Assembly (NCBI GenBank): GCA_014651175.1
Contig: BMWJ01000008.1
Span: 124,001 to 188,000 of the forward strand
Length of the DNA stretch: 64,000 nt
Origin: Streptomyces clavifer
Lineage (GTDB): Bacteria; Actinomycetota; Actinomycetes; Streptomycetales; Streptomycetaceae
Reading direction: 5' to 3'
The notes under the pieces were generated by a model, which was given only the letters and a program-made list of their open reading frames with translations, did no database searches and was not told the origin of the DNA. Shown here piece after piece: positions 51,687-60,431 of this stretch. Both the position numbers and the translations under genes were made by a program. Numbering within the stretch: the first letter of the stretch is position 1; every line of letters begins with the position of its first letter.

Positions 51687-53546
51687 ATGACGCAGCCGCC
51701 CCAGCCGCCCAACGATCCGCCCCAGGGCGGATTCGGAGCCCCGCAGGATCCGCCGCCGGCCGACCCGTTCGGCAAGCAGCCCCCGGCCGCGCCGCCGACC
51801 CCGCCCGCGGGCGGCTACGGCAGCCCGCCGCCCCCGCCCGGAGGATTCGGTCCCCCGCAGACGCCCCCGCCCGGCCAGCCGCAGAACCCGGCGTACGGCT
51901 ACCCGCAGGCGCCGCCCCCGGGGCAGCCGCCGACGCAGCCCGGCTACGGCTACCCGCAGCCGCCGACGCAGCCCGGGTACGGCTTCCCGCAGGGCGGCCC
52001 CGGCATGCCCCCGCCGCCCGGGTACGGCTACCCGACCGCTCCGATGCAGCCTCAGTACGGGGCGCCGCAGCCGGGGAACGGCGGAAAGAAGTTCAGCACC
52101 CAGATGCAGATCATCGTCGCCGCGGTCGTCGCCGTGGTGCTGATCGTCGGCGGCGGGGTCATCTACGCCTCCAGCGGTGGTGACGACGAGGGCGGCAAGA
52201 AGACCGAGGCGTCCTCGGCCGGCACGGACGGCGGCGAGGGCAAGGGCGGCTCGGACAGCGGGCTGGGCGGCGGCAGCGAGAAGGCGCCCGCGGACACCAA
52301 GTCGGCGGTCGGCTTCCAGCTGCCCCACCCGAAGGTCACCGAGACCACCACGGTCAGCGGCTCCTGGGTCACTGACAAGGCCTACGTGAAGACCGGCGTG
52401 TACGAGATCGTCGGCTACGACCTCGCCAAGGGCACCAAGCTCTGGTCGATCCCGCTGGAGGGCCAGCTCTGCGCCGCCTCCCGGCACATGAGCAAGGACT
52501 ACAAGACCGCCATCGCCTTCGAGGAGGGCAAGCCGAGCAAGGCGGACAAGTACCCCTCGTGCAACCAGGTCGGCGCGATCGACCTGGCCACCGGCAAGCT
52601 GACGTGGAGCAAGTCGGTCACCTCCGCCTCCGGCGGCGACGAGCCCGTCAGGTTCAACGAGGTGACGCTCAGCGGCAGCACCGTCGCCGCGGGCGGCACC
52701 GGGGGCGGCGCCGCCTTCAACCTCACCACCGGCGCCGAGCTGTGGAAGCCGAAGACGGACGCCAACAACTGCTACGACAAGGGGTACGGCGGCGGCGAGG
52801 CCCTCGTGGCCGTCCGCAAGTGCGGTACCTACGACGAACCGCAGCTGATCATCCAGGCGCTGAACCCGACCACGGGCGCCCCGCTGTCCTCGTACGAGAT
52901 GCCGGCCGGCGTCGACTACGCGAGCGTCGTCTCCACGAAGCCGCTCGTCGTCGCGGCCGACGTCGGCGACACCGCCGGTGACGGCAGCGGCATCTCGGAC
53001 TTCTTCTCCATCGACGCGGCGACCGGCAAGCTGACCGTCCGCATCTCCGCCGACGCCGACCAGTACGCGGCCCGCTGCGGCTCCACCGAGGTCGAGACCT
53101 GCGGGTCGGTGGCCGTCGGCAACAACCGGCTCTACGTGCCGACCGAGGAGCACGAGGGCGGCGGGGAGTACGGCGACACCAACGAGATCGTCGCCTTCGA
53201 CCTGACCACCGGCAAGCTCGTCGGCGGCAGGGCGGACGCGGGCGACCGCTACACGCTGACCCCGCTGCGCATGGACGGTGCCGACGTCATCGCGTACAAG
53301 AGGCCCCCGTACGACAAGGGCGGCCAGATCGTCTCCATCGACGGCTCCACCTTCAAGGAGACCGTGCTGATGCAGAACCCGGACGACGAGGCGGTCCGGA
53401 AGGCGGAGACCAGCTTCTCCTTCGACTACGCCGAGTTCATCTACGAGAAGGGCCGGCTGTTCATCTCCGAGACGATGATCAGCGAACCCCGCAAGAGCGC
53501 GTTCGACGACAAGGAGTACCTCGTCGTCTCCTTCGCCACCGGCTGA
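51687..53546 (+). CDS. Membrane-anchored PQQ-type beta-propeller protein, paralog 3
   Basis: A 619-residue third paralog. Pro/Gly/Tyr-rich residues 1-135 ([19 protein letters not shown] units) precede the membrane segment at about 140-163 (MQIIVAAVVAVVLIVGGGVIY). A Gly/Ser/Asp/Glu-rich linker follows, then the propeller with IDLATGKLTWSKSV, LNPTTGAPLSSYEM and FDLTTGKLVGGR. Its propeller is more diverged than those of paralogs 1 and 2. A strong terminator follows at 53569. Confidence 0.85.
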   Translation: MTQPPQPPNDPPQGGFGAPQDPPPADPFGKQPPAAPPTPPAGGYGSPPPPPGGFGPPQTPPPGQPQNPAYGYPQAPPPGQPPTQPGYGYPQPPTQPGYGFPQGGPGMPPPPGYGYPTAPMQPQYGAPQPGNGGKKFSTQMQIIVAAVVAVVLIVGGGVIYASSGGDDEGGKKTEASSAGTDGGEGKGGSDSGLGGGSEKAPADTKSAVGFQLPHPKVTETTTVSGSWVTDKAYVKTGVYEIVGYDLAKGTKLWSIPLEGQLCAASRHMSKDYKTAIAFEEGKPSKADKYPSCNQVGAIDLATGKLTWSKSVTSASGGDEPVRFNEVTLSGSTVAAGGTGGGAAFNLTTGAELWKPKTDANNCYDKGYGGGEALVAVRKCGTYDEPQLIIQALNPTTGAPLSSYEMPAGVDYASVVSTKPLVVAADVGDTAGDGSGISDFFSIDAATGKLTVRISADADQYAARCGSTEVETCGSVAVGNNRLYVPTEEHEGGGEYGDTNEIVAFDLTTGKLVGGRADAGDRYTLTPLRMDGADVIAYKRPPYDKGGQIVSIDGSTFKETVLMQNPDDEAVRKAETSFSFDYAEFIYEKGRLFISETMISEPRKSAFDDKEYLVVSFATG

Positions 53547-53568
53547 CCCGTCCACGGGTGAGCGGTGA

Positions 53569-53612
53569 CGGCCCTGCCGGTTGATCAACCAACCGGCAGG
53601 GCCGATCGTTTT
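53569..53612 (+). terminator. Intrinsic terminator of the propeller gene cluster
   Basis: A perfect 14-bp stem CGGCCCTGCCGGTT / AACCGGCAGGGCCG with loop GATCAACC, followed by ATCGTTTTCTG. It is the most canonical rho-independent terminator in the window. Confidence 0.9.
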
Positions 53613-53661
53613 CTGTCCGGCAAGTGGCCTTCATTGGCTCAGAATTCGGCATTCTGGGGGG

Positions 53662-53748
53662 CCTCTGCCCAGTAGGGGGCGCACCATGTCGAACAAGCGT
53701 GTAACTTGCCGGGGCAGAGGGCCGGGGGGCCTGTTTCCAGAGTTACAC
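53662..53748 (+). promoter_or_regulatory. Leader with interleaved inverted repeats upstream of a LuxR-type gene
   Basis: CCTCTGCCC (53662-53670) pairs with GGGCAGAGG (53712-53720), and GTGTAACT (53699-53706) pairs with AGTTACAC (53741-53748). The arms alternate A-B-A'-B', the topology of an H-type pseudoknot. The region ends 23 nt before ATG 53772. It could be RNA structure or two overlapping operators. Confidence 0.45.
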
Positions 53749-53771
53749 AGCAGTACATGGGGGGTTGCTCG

Positions 53772-54464
53772 ATGGGCGTGCGGCTCATGGTGGTCGATGA
53801 CCACCGTCTGCTCGCCGAGGCGCTCGCCTCGGCACTGAAACTGCGCGGCCACCGGGTGCTCGCGGCCGCCGCGCCGACGTCCGGGGCGGCGGAGCTGGTG
53901 ATCAGCAGGGCGCCGGAGGTCTGCCTGTTCGGCACGGCGGCGCCGGCCGAACCGGGCGCGTTCGACCCGATCGTGCGGATCGGGCGGGAGCGCCCGCAGG
54001 TGGCCGTCGTGGTGCTGGGCCCGGTGCCGAGCCCGCGCGGCATCGCGGCGGCCTTCGCCGCGGGGGCGGCCGGGTACGTCCGGCACGACGAGCGCATCGA
54101 GGGCGTCGAACGCGCGATGGCCAAGGCCCGTGCCGGGGAGGCCGCCGTCGCCCCCCAGCTGCTGCGGGGCGCGTTCACCGAGCTGCTGCATCCGGCGGTC
54201 CAGCCGGACGACGAGGGCCAGCGACTGCTGCACATGCTCACCCCGCGCGAAATCGAGGTGCTGGTGCGGGTGGCCGAGGGCGAGGACACCCGGCTGATCG
54301 CGGCCGGGATGGGGATCGCGCCGAGCACCGCCCGTACGCATGTGCAGCGCGTCCTGATGAAGCTGGGCGTCGGTTCCCGGCTGGAGGCGGCGGCCCTCGC
54401 CGCCCGTACGGGGCTCCTGGACCGGGCGGCGGGAACACGGCAGGGGCCTGACGGCCTCGCGTGA
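53772..54464 (+). CDS. LuxR-type orphan response regulator with degenerate receiver
   Basis: A 230-residue regulator. The receiver begins MGVRLMVVDDHRLLAEAL with the acidic pair Asp9-Asp10, but the phosphorylation site is absent: the strand-3 segment reads PEVCLFGTAAPAE, with Phe-Gly-Thr at 53-55 where Asp is expected. The C-terminal HTH is LTPREIEVLVRVAEGEDTRLIAAGMGIAPSTARTHVQRVLMKLGV. No sensor kinase gene is adjacent. It is therefore probably a phosphorylation-independent regulator. GGGGGG lies 9 nt before ATG 53772. Confidence 0.88.
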   Translation: MGVRLMVVDDHRLLAEALASALKLRGHRVLAAAAPTSGAAELVISRAPEVCLFGTAAPAEPGAFDPIVRIGRERPQVAVVVLGPVPSPRGIAAAFAAGAAGYVRHDERIEGVERAMAKARAGEAAVAPQLLRGAFTELLHPAVQPDDEGQRLLHMLTPREIEVLVRVAEGEDTRLIAAGMGIAPSTARTHVQRVLMKLGVGSRLEAAALAARTGLLDRAAGTRQGPDGLA

Positions 54465-54499
54465 TCGCGTGACGGCCGGGTCCCGCGGTCCGCGGTGTG

Positions 54500-54770
54500 A
54501 GCTCTCGCGGATACCGGGGGCTCGTCGGGCATCCGGGCCGGGCGCGGTTTCGTCCGGAGCGGGAGGAGAGCCCGGGGGCCGGCATGGCCGGGCTGCCCCT
54601 CCGGAGGCTGAGGGGGACGCCCTCGGCCTCCTCCGGGCCGGCCTCGGACGGGCGTGATGCCGAGGAGGACGATCACTCCGTGGCCACGAGGAGACCGCCG
54701 ATGATCCGCCGGACGTCGGAGAGCCGTGCCGCGGTGGCGGACGTGCGAGCCGGCGGGGAGTCTCCCCTGC
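54500..54770 (-). pseudogene. Possible decayed small membrane protein gene
   Basis: On the minus strand ARLSDVRRIIGGLLVA is followed, in another frame, by GVIVLLGIT and in a third by SEAGPEEAEGV. Read together they resemble the opening of a small Streptomyces two-membrane-segment protein (xDVRRIIGGLFxxYGVIVxxxGI). The second membrane segment is not readable in any frame. The call rests on about 30 residues. Confidence 0.3.
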
Positions 54771-55149
54771 GCGGGGCGGGCGTCCGGCTTCCTCCGATTT
54801 GGTGACCCGGTAGTGCGCGACCGAGCGGCTCCTCTCCGGCTGCCGCTGCGGGGCGCCGGTGAGGGACGCCGTGGGGGGCGACGAGACAGCGGCGGTCGTC
54901 CGTACCCCGAAGCGTGCGCACCTGCCCGGAAGTGGCCGCACGTGCTTTGAACGCACCGGCGGGCCGGTGCCCGCGACGCCGAGTACACCGCCGGGCAGGA
55001 GCTTCCGCGTCCGCAGCGGGGTCGCGTCGGTGCCGGCGAGGTCCGCGGCGACCGGGGCTGACGTTCTTTGTTCGATCCTGATCGCCCTGGGGGAGGGCCA
55101 TGCAGTCCGCTCCGTCGACGACGAGCAGGCGGCGCACCGGGCTCGTCGG
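54771..55149. other. Stretch without supported gene
   Basis: Several open frames exist but their translations are Arg/Pro/Ala-rich without motifs. Nothing else was recognised before the gal promoter region. Confidence 0.4.
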
Positions 55150-55197
55150 CATTGACGCGCGTGTTGGCTTGTGGTTTGTTATGTGCGGTTATGTTTG
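55150..55197 (+). promoter_or_regulatory. Promoter region of the galTEK operon
   Basis: This AT-richer stretch has TTGACG (55152), TTGGCT (55164) and TATGTT (55190-55195). The heptamer GTTATGT occurs at 55178 and 55188, a 10-bp period that places two half-sites on one DNA face. It may be the -10 area plus a regulator site; the exact -35/-10 pair is uncertain. Confidence 0.45.
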
Positions 55198-55220
55198 ACG
55201 GGGTGGCATGGAGGAACCTG

Positions 55221-56264
55221 GTGAAGAAGACGGTCACGACCCTCGCCGACGGCCGGGAGCTGATCTACTACGACTCCGCGGACGACATCGTCCGCGATGC
55301 CGTCGACCTGCGGCCGCTGGACGCCGTTTCGACGTCGTCCGAGGTCCGCGTCGATCCGCTGCTCGGCGACTCGGTGGCCATCGCCTCGCACCGGCAGGGG
55401 CGGACGTACCATCCGCCGGCCGACGAGTGCCCGCTCTGCCCCTCGCGGGAGGGCCGGCTGAGCGAGATCCCCGACGCGCACTACGACGTCGCCGTCTTCG
55501 AGAACCGCTTCCCCTCGCTGGCCGGTGACTCCGGCCGCTGCGAGGTCGTCTGCTTCACCTCCGACCACGACGTGTCCTTCGCCGGTCTCACCGAGGCGCA
55601 GGCCGCCCTGGTCCTGGAGGCCTGGACCGACCGCACCGCCGAGCTCGCCGAACTCCCGCAGGTCACCCAGGTGTTCTGCTTCGAGAACCGGGGCGCCGAG
55701 ATCGGCGTCACGCTCGGCCACCCGCACGGGCAGATCTACGGCTACCCCTTCGTCACACCGCGCACCGAGCTGATGATGCGCTCGGCGGAGACCCACCGGA
55801 CGGAGACCGGCCGGAACCTCTTCGACGACGTCGTCGCCCGGGAACTGGCCGACGGCGACCGTGTGGTCCTGGAGGGTGAGCACTGGGTGGCGTTCGTGCC
55901 GTACGCGGCGCACTGGCCCTACGAGGTCCACCTCCACCCGCGCCGCCGCGTCCCGGACCTGCGGGAGCTCGACGACGCGGCCCGCACAGAGTTCCCACAG
56001 ATCTATCTGGAACTCTTGAGGCGATTCGACCGGATCTTCGGCCCCGGCGAGCCGCCGACCCCGTACATCTCGGCCTGGCACCAGGCTCCGTTCGGGGTCC
56101 CCGGGCGGGAGGAGTTCGGGCTGCACCTGGAGCTTTTCACCATCCGGCGCACCCCGGGCAAGCTGAAGTTCCTGGCGGGCTCCGAGTCCGGCATGAGCGT
56201 GTTCATCAACGACGTGCCGCCGGAGGCCGCGGCCCAGCGACTGCGAGAGGTAGCGAGCGAGTGA
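55221..56264 (+). CDS. galT: Galactose-1-phosphate uridylyltransferase
   Basis: A 347-residue enzyme of the Leloir pathway, exchanging UMP between UDP-glucose and galactose-1-phosphate. CPLCPS (zinc-site Cys pair), [11 protein letters not shown], and the active-site [13 protein letters not shown] with the His-Pro-His nucleophile are clear, and [11 protein letters not shown] follows. GTG 55221 was chosen over an upstream ATG because GGAGG lies 7 nt before it and the product then starts [13 protein letters not shown]. It is the first gene of galT-galE-galK, each joined by 4-nt overlaps. Confidence 0.95.
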   Translation: MKKTVTTLADGRELIYYDSADDIVRDAVDLRPLDAVSTSSEVRVDPLLGDSVAIASHRQGRTYHPPADECPLCPSREGRLSEIPDAHYDVAVFENRFPSLAGDSGRCEVVCFTSDHDVSFAGLTEAQAALVLEAWTDRTAELAELPQVTQVFCFENRGAEIGVTLGHPHGQIYGYPFVTPRTELMMRSAETHRTETGRNLFDDVVARELADGDRVVLEGEHWVAFVPYAAHWPYEVHLHPRRRVPDLRELDDAARTEFPQIYLELLRRFDRIFGPGEPPTPYISAWHQAPFGVPGREEFGLHLELFTIRRTPGKLKFLAGSESGMSVFINDVPPEAAAQRLREVASE

Positions 56265-57241
56265 GCAACCCCGGTAAGAAGTACCTGGTGACGGGCGGCG
56301 CGGGATACGTCGGCAGCGTCGTCGCCGCACATCTGCTGGAGGCAGGTCACGCCGTGACCGTCCTCGACGACCTGTCGACCGGCTTCCGCGAGGGGGTCCC
56401 GGACGGCGCCGAGTTCATCGAGGGCCGCATCCAGGACGCCGCCGAATGGCTGGACTCCTCGTACGACGGGGTCCTGCACTTCGCCGCGTACTCGCAGGTC
56501 GGCGAGTCCGTCGGCAACCCCGAGAAGTACTGGGTGAACAACGTCGGCGGGACCACCGCCCTGATCGCCGCCATGCGCGACGCCGGGGTGCGGAACCTGG
56601 TCTTCTCCTCCACGGCGGCCACCTACGGCGAGCCGGTCTCCAGCCCCATCACGGAGTCCGACCCGACCGCGCCCACCAACCCGTACGGCGCCACCAAGCT
56701 GGCCGTCGACCACATGATCACCGGTGAGGCGGCGGCACACGGCCTCGCCGCCGTCTCGCTGCGCTACTTCAACGTCGCGGGGGCCTACGGCAGCTGCGGC
56801 GAGCGCCACAGCCCCGAGTCGCACCTCATCCCGCTGGTCCTCGAGGTCGCGCTCGGCCGGCGCGAGGCCATCTCCGTGTACGGGGACGACTACCCGACCC
56901 CGGACGGCACCTGCGTACGCGACTACATCCACGTCGCCGACCTCGCCGAGGCCCATCTGCTGGCACTGGACGCGGCCACCGCCGGTGAACACCTGATCTG
57001 CAACCTCGGCAACGGCAACGGCTTCTCCGTGCGGGAGGTCATCGAGACCGTCCGGCAGGTCACCGGCCACGCCGTCCCCGAGATCGCCGCCCCCCGACGG
57101 GCCGGCGACCCCGCCGTCCTCGTCGCCTCCGCAGCCACCGCCAGGAAACGGCTCGGCTGGCAGCCGTCCCGCGCCGACCTGGCCGGAATCGTCGCCGACG
57201 CCTGGACGTTCGCCCGCCGAGAGGAACCCACCACGCCATGA
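56261..57241 (+). CDS. galE: UDP-glucose 4-epimerase
   Basis: A 326-residue extended SDR that interconverts UDP-galactose and UDP-glucose with bound [12 protein letters not shown] is the NAD loop, FSSTAATYG holds the catalytic Ser/Thr and NPYGATK the Tyr-x3-Lys. GTG 56261 overlaps the galT stop (GTGA). Confidence 0.95.
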   Translation: MSNPGKKYLVTGGAGYVGSVVAAHLLEAGHAVTVLDDLSTGFREGVPDGAEFIEGRIQDAAEWLDSSYDGVLHFAAYSQVGESVGNPEKYWVNNVGGTTALIAAMRDAGVRNLVFSSTAATYGEPVSSPITESDPTAPTNPYGATKLAVDHMITGEAAAHGLAAVSLRYFNVAGAYGSCGERHSPESHLIPLVLEVALGRREAISVYGDDYPTPDGTCVRDYIHVADLAEAHLLALDAATAGEHLICNLGNGNGFSVREVIETVRQVTGHAVPEIAAPRRAGDPAVLVASAATARKRLGWQPSRADLAGIVADAWTFARREEPTTP

Positions 57242-58413
57242 CCGAGAACGCCGAGCTGACCGCCTCCTTCACCGAGCTGTACGGGGCCGCGCCCGAGGGA
57301 ATCTGGGCCGCACCCGGCCGAGTGAACCTGATCGGTGAGTACACCGACTTCAACGACGGCTTCGTCATGCCGCTCGCCCTCCCGCACACCGCACGCGCGG
57401 CCGTGGCCCGTCGCACCGACGGTGTGCTGCGACTGCACTCCACCGACGTACCGGGCGGCGTCGTCTCCCTGCGCGTGGACGAGCTGGCCCCGCACTCGGG
57501 GCACGGCTGGGCGGCCTACCCGGCCGGTGTCGTCTGGGCGCTGAGGGACGCGGGCCACCCCGTCACCGGTGCGGACATCCAGCTCACCTCCACCGTCCCG
57601 GTGGGCGCGGGGCTCTCCTCGTCCGCCGCCCTGGAGGTCGTCACCGCGCTCGCGCTGAACGACCTCTTCGCCCTGGGGCTGAGCGCCCCGGAGCTCGCGG
57701 TGCTCGGCCAGCGCGCCGAGAACGCGTTCGTCGGCGTGCCCTGCGGGGTCATGGACCAGATGGCCTCGGCCTGCTGCACCGAGGGACACGCGCTGTACCT
57801 CGACACCCGTGACCTCACCCAGCGCCAGGTCCCCTTCGACCTGGCCGCGCACGGACTGCAGCTGCTGGTCGTCGACACCCGGGTCAAGCACTCCCTGGGC
57901 GACGGCGCGTACGCGGAGCGCCGGGCGGGATGCGAGGCGGGGGCCCGTGCCCTGGGCATTGGCACCCTGCGGGACCTCCCGTACGAGGGTCTGGACGCCG
58001 CGCTCGACGCGCTGGCGGCGGCGGGCGAGGACGAGTCCGTCGTGCGCTACGTCCGCCACGTGGTGAGCGACAACCACCGGGTGGAGCAGGTCATCGCGCT
58101 GCTCGACGCGGGCGAGGTGCGTGCGGCGGGCCCGGTGCTCAACGAGGGGCACGTCTCGCTCCGCGACGACCTGCGGGTCTCCTGCCCGGAGCTGGACCTG
58201 GTGGTCGCCTCGGCGAACGCCGCCGGGGCACTCGGGGCCAGGATGACCGGAGGCGGCTTCGGCGGTTCGGCGATCGTGCTGGTGGAGGAGGAGGCGGCGG
58301 ACGCGGTCGCCAAGTCCGTGACCGAGGCCTTCACTTCGGCTGGTTTCGCCACCCCAGGAGTCTTCCCCGCGGTGCCTTCGGCGGGGGCCCGGCGGCTCGG
58401 TCCAGCCGCTTGA
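57238..58413 (+). CDS. galK: Galactokinase
   Basis: A 391-residue GHMP kinase that phosphorylates galactose. The galactokinase signature [15 protein letters not shown] is near the N-terminus, [15 protein letters not shown] is the ATP motif and [14 protein letters not shown] is motif 3. It overlaps galE by 4 nt. The last 83 nt overlap, antisense, the 3' end of the convergent GNAT gene. Confidence 0.95.
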   Translation: MTENAELTASFTELYGAAPEGIWAAPGRVNLIGEYTDFNDGFVMPLALPHTARAAVARRTDGVLRLHSTDVPGGVVSLRVDELAPHSGHGWAAYPAGVVWALRDAGHPVTGADIQLTSTVPVGAGLSSSAALEVVTALALNDLFALGLSAPELAVLGQRAENAFVGVPCGVMDQMASACCTEGHALYLDTRDLTQRQVPFDLAAHGLQLLVVDTRVKHSLGDGAYAERRAGCEAGARALGIGTLRDLPYEGLDAALDALAAAGEDESVVRYVRHVVSDNHRVEQVIALLDAGEVRAAGPVLNEGHVSLRDDLRVSCPELDLVVASANAAGALGARMTGGGFGGSAIVLVEEEAADAVAKSVTEAFTSAGFATPGVFPAVPSAGARRLGPAA

Positions 58414-58840
58414 CCAGGATGAACTCGGCCACACCGGGCGGATAGTCCTTGATCTCGCCGACCACCTCGTACCCCTGCTTCCGGTAGAAGGCGGGGGCCT
58501 GGAAGTCCCAGGTCTCCAGCCGGGAGCGGGTACAGGCCCGGTCCTCGCGGGCGAGGCGCTCCGCCTCGGCGAGCAGCCGTGCGCCGAGGCCGGCGCCGCG
58601 GTGGCGGGCGTCCACCCAGAGCAGATCCACATGGAGCCAGTAGGCCCAGGTCCTGCCGGACAGCCCGCCGGCGAGGGCTCCCCGGCCGTCCAGGAGCCAG
58701 ACGTCCAGGGGCAGTTCGTGCTCGGCGGGGGTGGACTGCAGGGCTCGTAGCCCCGGTGATCCGTTCCGGTTGTCCTCGTTCAGCCGCCGGCCCAGCAGAA
58801 TGCGTCGTTCCTTGTCTGCTTCTGTCTCAAGACGGAACAT
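58331..58840 (-). CDS. GNAT-family N-acetyltransferase
   Basis: A 169-residue acetyltransferase. LLWVDARHRGAGLGARLLAEAERLA contains the acetyl-CoA loop (RGAGLG), and SRLETWDFQAPAFYRKQGYEVVGEI is the second half. The C-terminal tail [21 protein letters not shown] extends beyond the family core and lies wholly inside the galK 3' end on the opposite strand, an 83-bp overlap. Start at ATG 58840. Confidence 0.85.
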   Translation of the reverse strand: MFRLETEADKERRILLGRRLNEDNRNGSPGLRALQSTPAEHELPLDVWLLDGRGALAGGLSGRTWAYWLHVDLLWVDARHRGAGLGARLLAEAERLAREDRACTRSRLETWDFQAPAFYRKQGYEVVGEIKDYPPGVAEFILVKRLDRAAGPPPKAPRGRLLGWRNQPK

Positions 58841-58919
58841 GAATCACACCCTAAACACCGCGGGCAGTCAGTTCCGTGAATTGCCTTCCGCGGTTCACCG
58901 CCCGCCGTACGCTGATGCA

Positions 58920-58943
58920 CAGCACCGGTGGGGGCCGGTGCTG
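58920..58943 (+). promoter_or_regulatory. Leader hairpin upstream of the second LuxR-type gene
   Basis: CAGCACCGG / CCGGTGCTG is a perfect 9-bp stem with loop TGGGGG. TACGCT (58908-58913), a possible -10, lies 6 nt before it, so it would form at the very 5' end of a roughly 180-nt leader. Confidence 0.45.
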
Positions 58944-59107
58944 ATTCAGGGGACGAGACAGTCGGATACGACGCCCGGGACGGGTGACGGCCGAAGACGG
59001 CGGCGGCCGTGGACGGCGGTTCACCACTGACGTACCGGGCGTCGTATCCGCAGTGGTCCGTCCCGCAGGGGCAGGCCGATCAGGGGCGCCCCAGGAATTC
59101 ACGCAGC

Positions 59108-59887
59108 ATGGGGGTGTCTGTGGCTCGTATCCGGGTTCTCGTGGTCGACGACCACCGCATCTTTGCCGAGTCCCTCGCGGCGGCCCTCGCGGCCGAACCG
59201 GACGTCGACGTGTCGGCGGCGGGCAGCGGGCCCGCCGCTCTGCGGTGTCTGGAGCGCGCGGCCGCCGAGGGGCGCCGTTACGACGTGATGCTGGTCGACG
59301 CCGAGCTGGGCATCCTGCCCACGGGCGGGGCCCGCACCGTCTCCGTCGCGGTGGCCGACGGGAACGCCCCGGTGGACGGCATCTCGCTGGTGGCCGGGGT
59401 GCGTGCGGGGCAGCCGACGATCCGTACGGTGGTGCTCGCCGAGAAGGACGACCCGCGCCGGGCGGCGATGGCGCTGCAGGCCGGGGCGTCGGGCTGGGTC
59501 GCCAAGGACTGCTCGCTGCAGCGGCTGCTGACGGTCGTACGGGGTGTGCTGCGGGACGAGACGCACCTGCCGGCCGCACTGCTGACCGGGGTCCTGCGGG
59601 AGTTGACCGCGGCGCGCAAGCACCGCACCGAGAGCGAGCAGCTCGTCGAGTCCCTGACGCCCCGCGAGCGCGAGGTGCTGCGCTGCATGGTGGCGGGACT
59701 GGGCCGCAAGGCGGTGGCGGAGCGGCTGTTCCTGTCTCCGCACACGGTGCGCACCCACATGCAGAACGTGCTGGGGAAGCTGGGCGTGCACTCGACGCTG
59801 GCCGCGGTGGCGCTGGCCCGGCGGGCCGGGGTGGGTCCGGCCCCGCTAGCCGGGGATGTTGTCGAACGGGGCGGTCAACTCGCGTAG
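59108..59887 (+). CDS. LuxR-type response regulator
   Basis: A 259-residue regulator with an intact-looking receiver. VLVVDDHRIFAESL has the acidic pair Asp14-Asp15 and RYDVMLVDAEL the phosphorylatable Asp64. An insertion of about 25 residues (GILPTGGARTVSVAVADGNAPVDG) follows the Asp. The HTH is LTPREREVLRCMVAGLGRKAVAERLFLSPHTVRTHMQNVLGKLGV. There is no adjacent kinase. ATG 59108 or GTG 59120 could be the start. Its 3' end overlaps the convergent MarR gene by 42 nt. Confidence 0.88.
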   Translation: MGVSVARIRVLVVDDHRIFAESLAAALAAEPDVDVSAAGSGPAALRCLERAAAEGRRYDVMLVDAELGILPTGGARTVSVAVADGNAPVDGISLVAGVRAGQPTIRTVVLAEKDDPRRAAMALQAGASGWVAKDCSLQRLLTVVRGVLRDETHLPAALLTGVLRELTAARKHRTESEQLVESLTPREREVLRCMVAGLGRKAVAERLFLSPHTVRTHMQNVLGKLGVHSTLAAVALARRAGVGPAPLAGDVVERGGQLA

Positions 59888-60343
59888 CAGCGCGGCCAGT
59901 TCGGACCGCTGCCGGTGGGAGAGCTCACCCAGGATGGCCCGCTCCTGATCGAGGAGTCCGGCCAGCGACTGGTCGGCTTTGTCGCGGCCCTCCGCGGTCA
60001 GTCGTACGAGCACGCCGCGGCGGTCGTTCGGGTCGGGCAGCCGCTCGACGAGGTTCTTCTTGGTCAGCCGGTCGATGCGGTTCGTCATCGTGCCCGAGGT
60101 GACCAGCGTCTGGGTGAGGAGCTGCCCGGGGGAGAGCTGGTAGGGGGCGCCCGCGCGGCGCAGTGACGTCAGGACGTCGAACTCCCAGGGCTCGAGGTGG
60201 TGCTCGGCGAACGCGATCCTGCGGGCCCGGTCGAGGTGGCGGGCCAGCCGGGAGACACGGCTCAGCACCTCGAGTGGTTCCACGTCGAGGTCGGGGCGCT
60301 CTCGGCGCCATGCAGCGACCAGCCGGTCGACCTCGTCCTCCAT
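59846..60343 (-). CDS. MarR-family transcriptional regulator
   Basis: A 165-residue MarR protein. WEFDVLTSLRRAGAPYQLSPGQLL, TSGTMTNRIDRLTKKNLVER (recognition helix) and PDPNDRRGVLVRLTAEG (wing) are typical. ATG 60343 lies 7 nt after the -10 TACACT. It is divergent from the Tam-type methyltransferase with two palindromes between, which suggests autoregulation and control of that gene. Confidence 0.9.
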   Translation of the reverse strand: MEDEVDRLVAAWRRERPDLDVEPLEVLSRVSRLARHLDRARRIAFAEHHLEPWEFDVLTSLRRAGAPYQLSPGQLLTQTLVTSGTMTNRIDRLTKKNLVERLPDPNDRRGVLVRLTAEGRDKADQSLAGLLDQERAILGELSHRQRSELAALLRELTAPFDNIPG

Positions 60344-60350
60344 GTCGATC

Positions 60351-60406
60351 AGTGTAGAGGGTCCCTCGACATGAAGTCTCTTGAACTCAAGTGTCTTGAC
60401 ATCAAG
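60351..60406. promoter_or_regulatory. MarR-gene promoter and paired palindromic operators
   Basis: TACACT on the minus strand (60356-60351) is the -10 of the MarR gene. CTTGAACTCAAG (60380-60391) and CTTGACATCAAG (60395-60406) are two 12-bp palindromes with the same CTTGA/TCAAG arms, 15 bp apart; the second extends to TCTTGA/TCAAGA. They are strong candidates for binding two MarR dimers. Confidence 0.65.
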
Positions 60407-60425
60407 ATACATGCGGGTCGATCCT
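60396..60425 (+). promoter_or_regulatory. Promoter of the tam-like gene (leaderless)
   Basis: TTGACA (60396-60401), a consensus -35, lies inside the second palindrome. GATCCT (60420-60425) follows after 18 nt, 6 nt before ATG 60432. A repressor on the palindrome would block it. Confidence 0.5.
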
Positions 60426-60431
60426 GATCCC

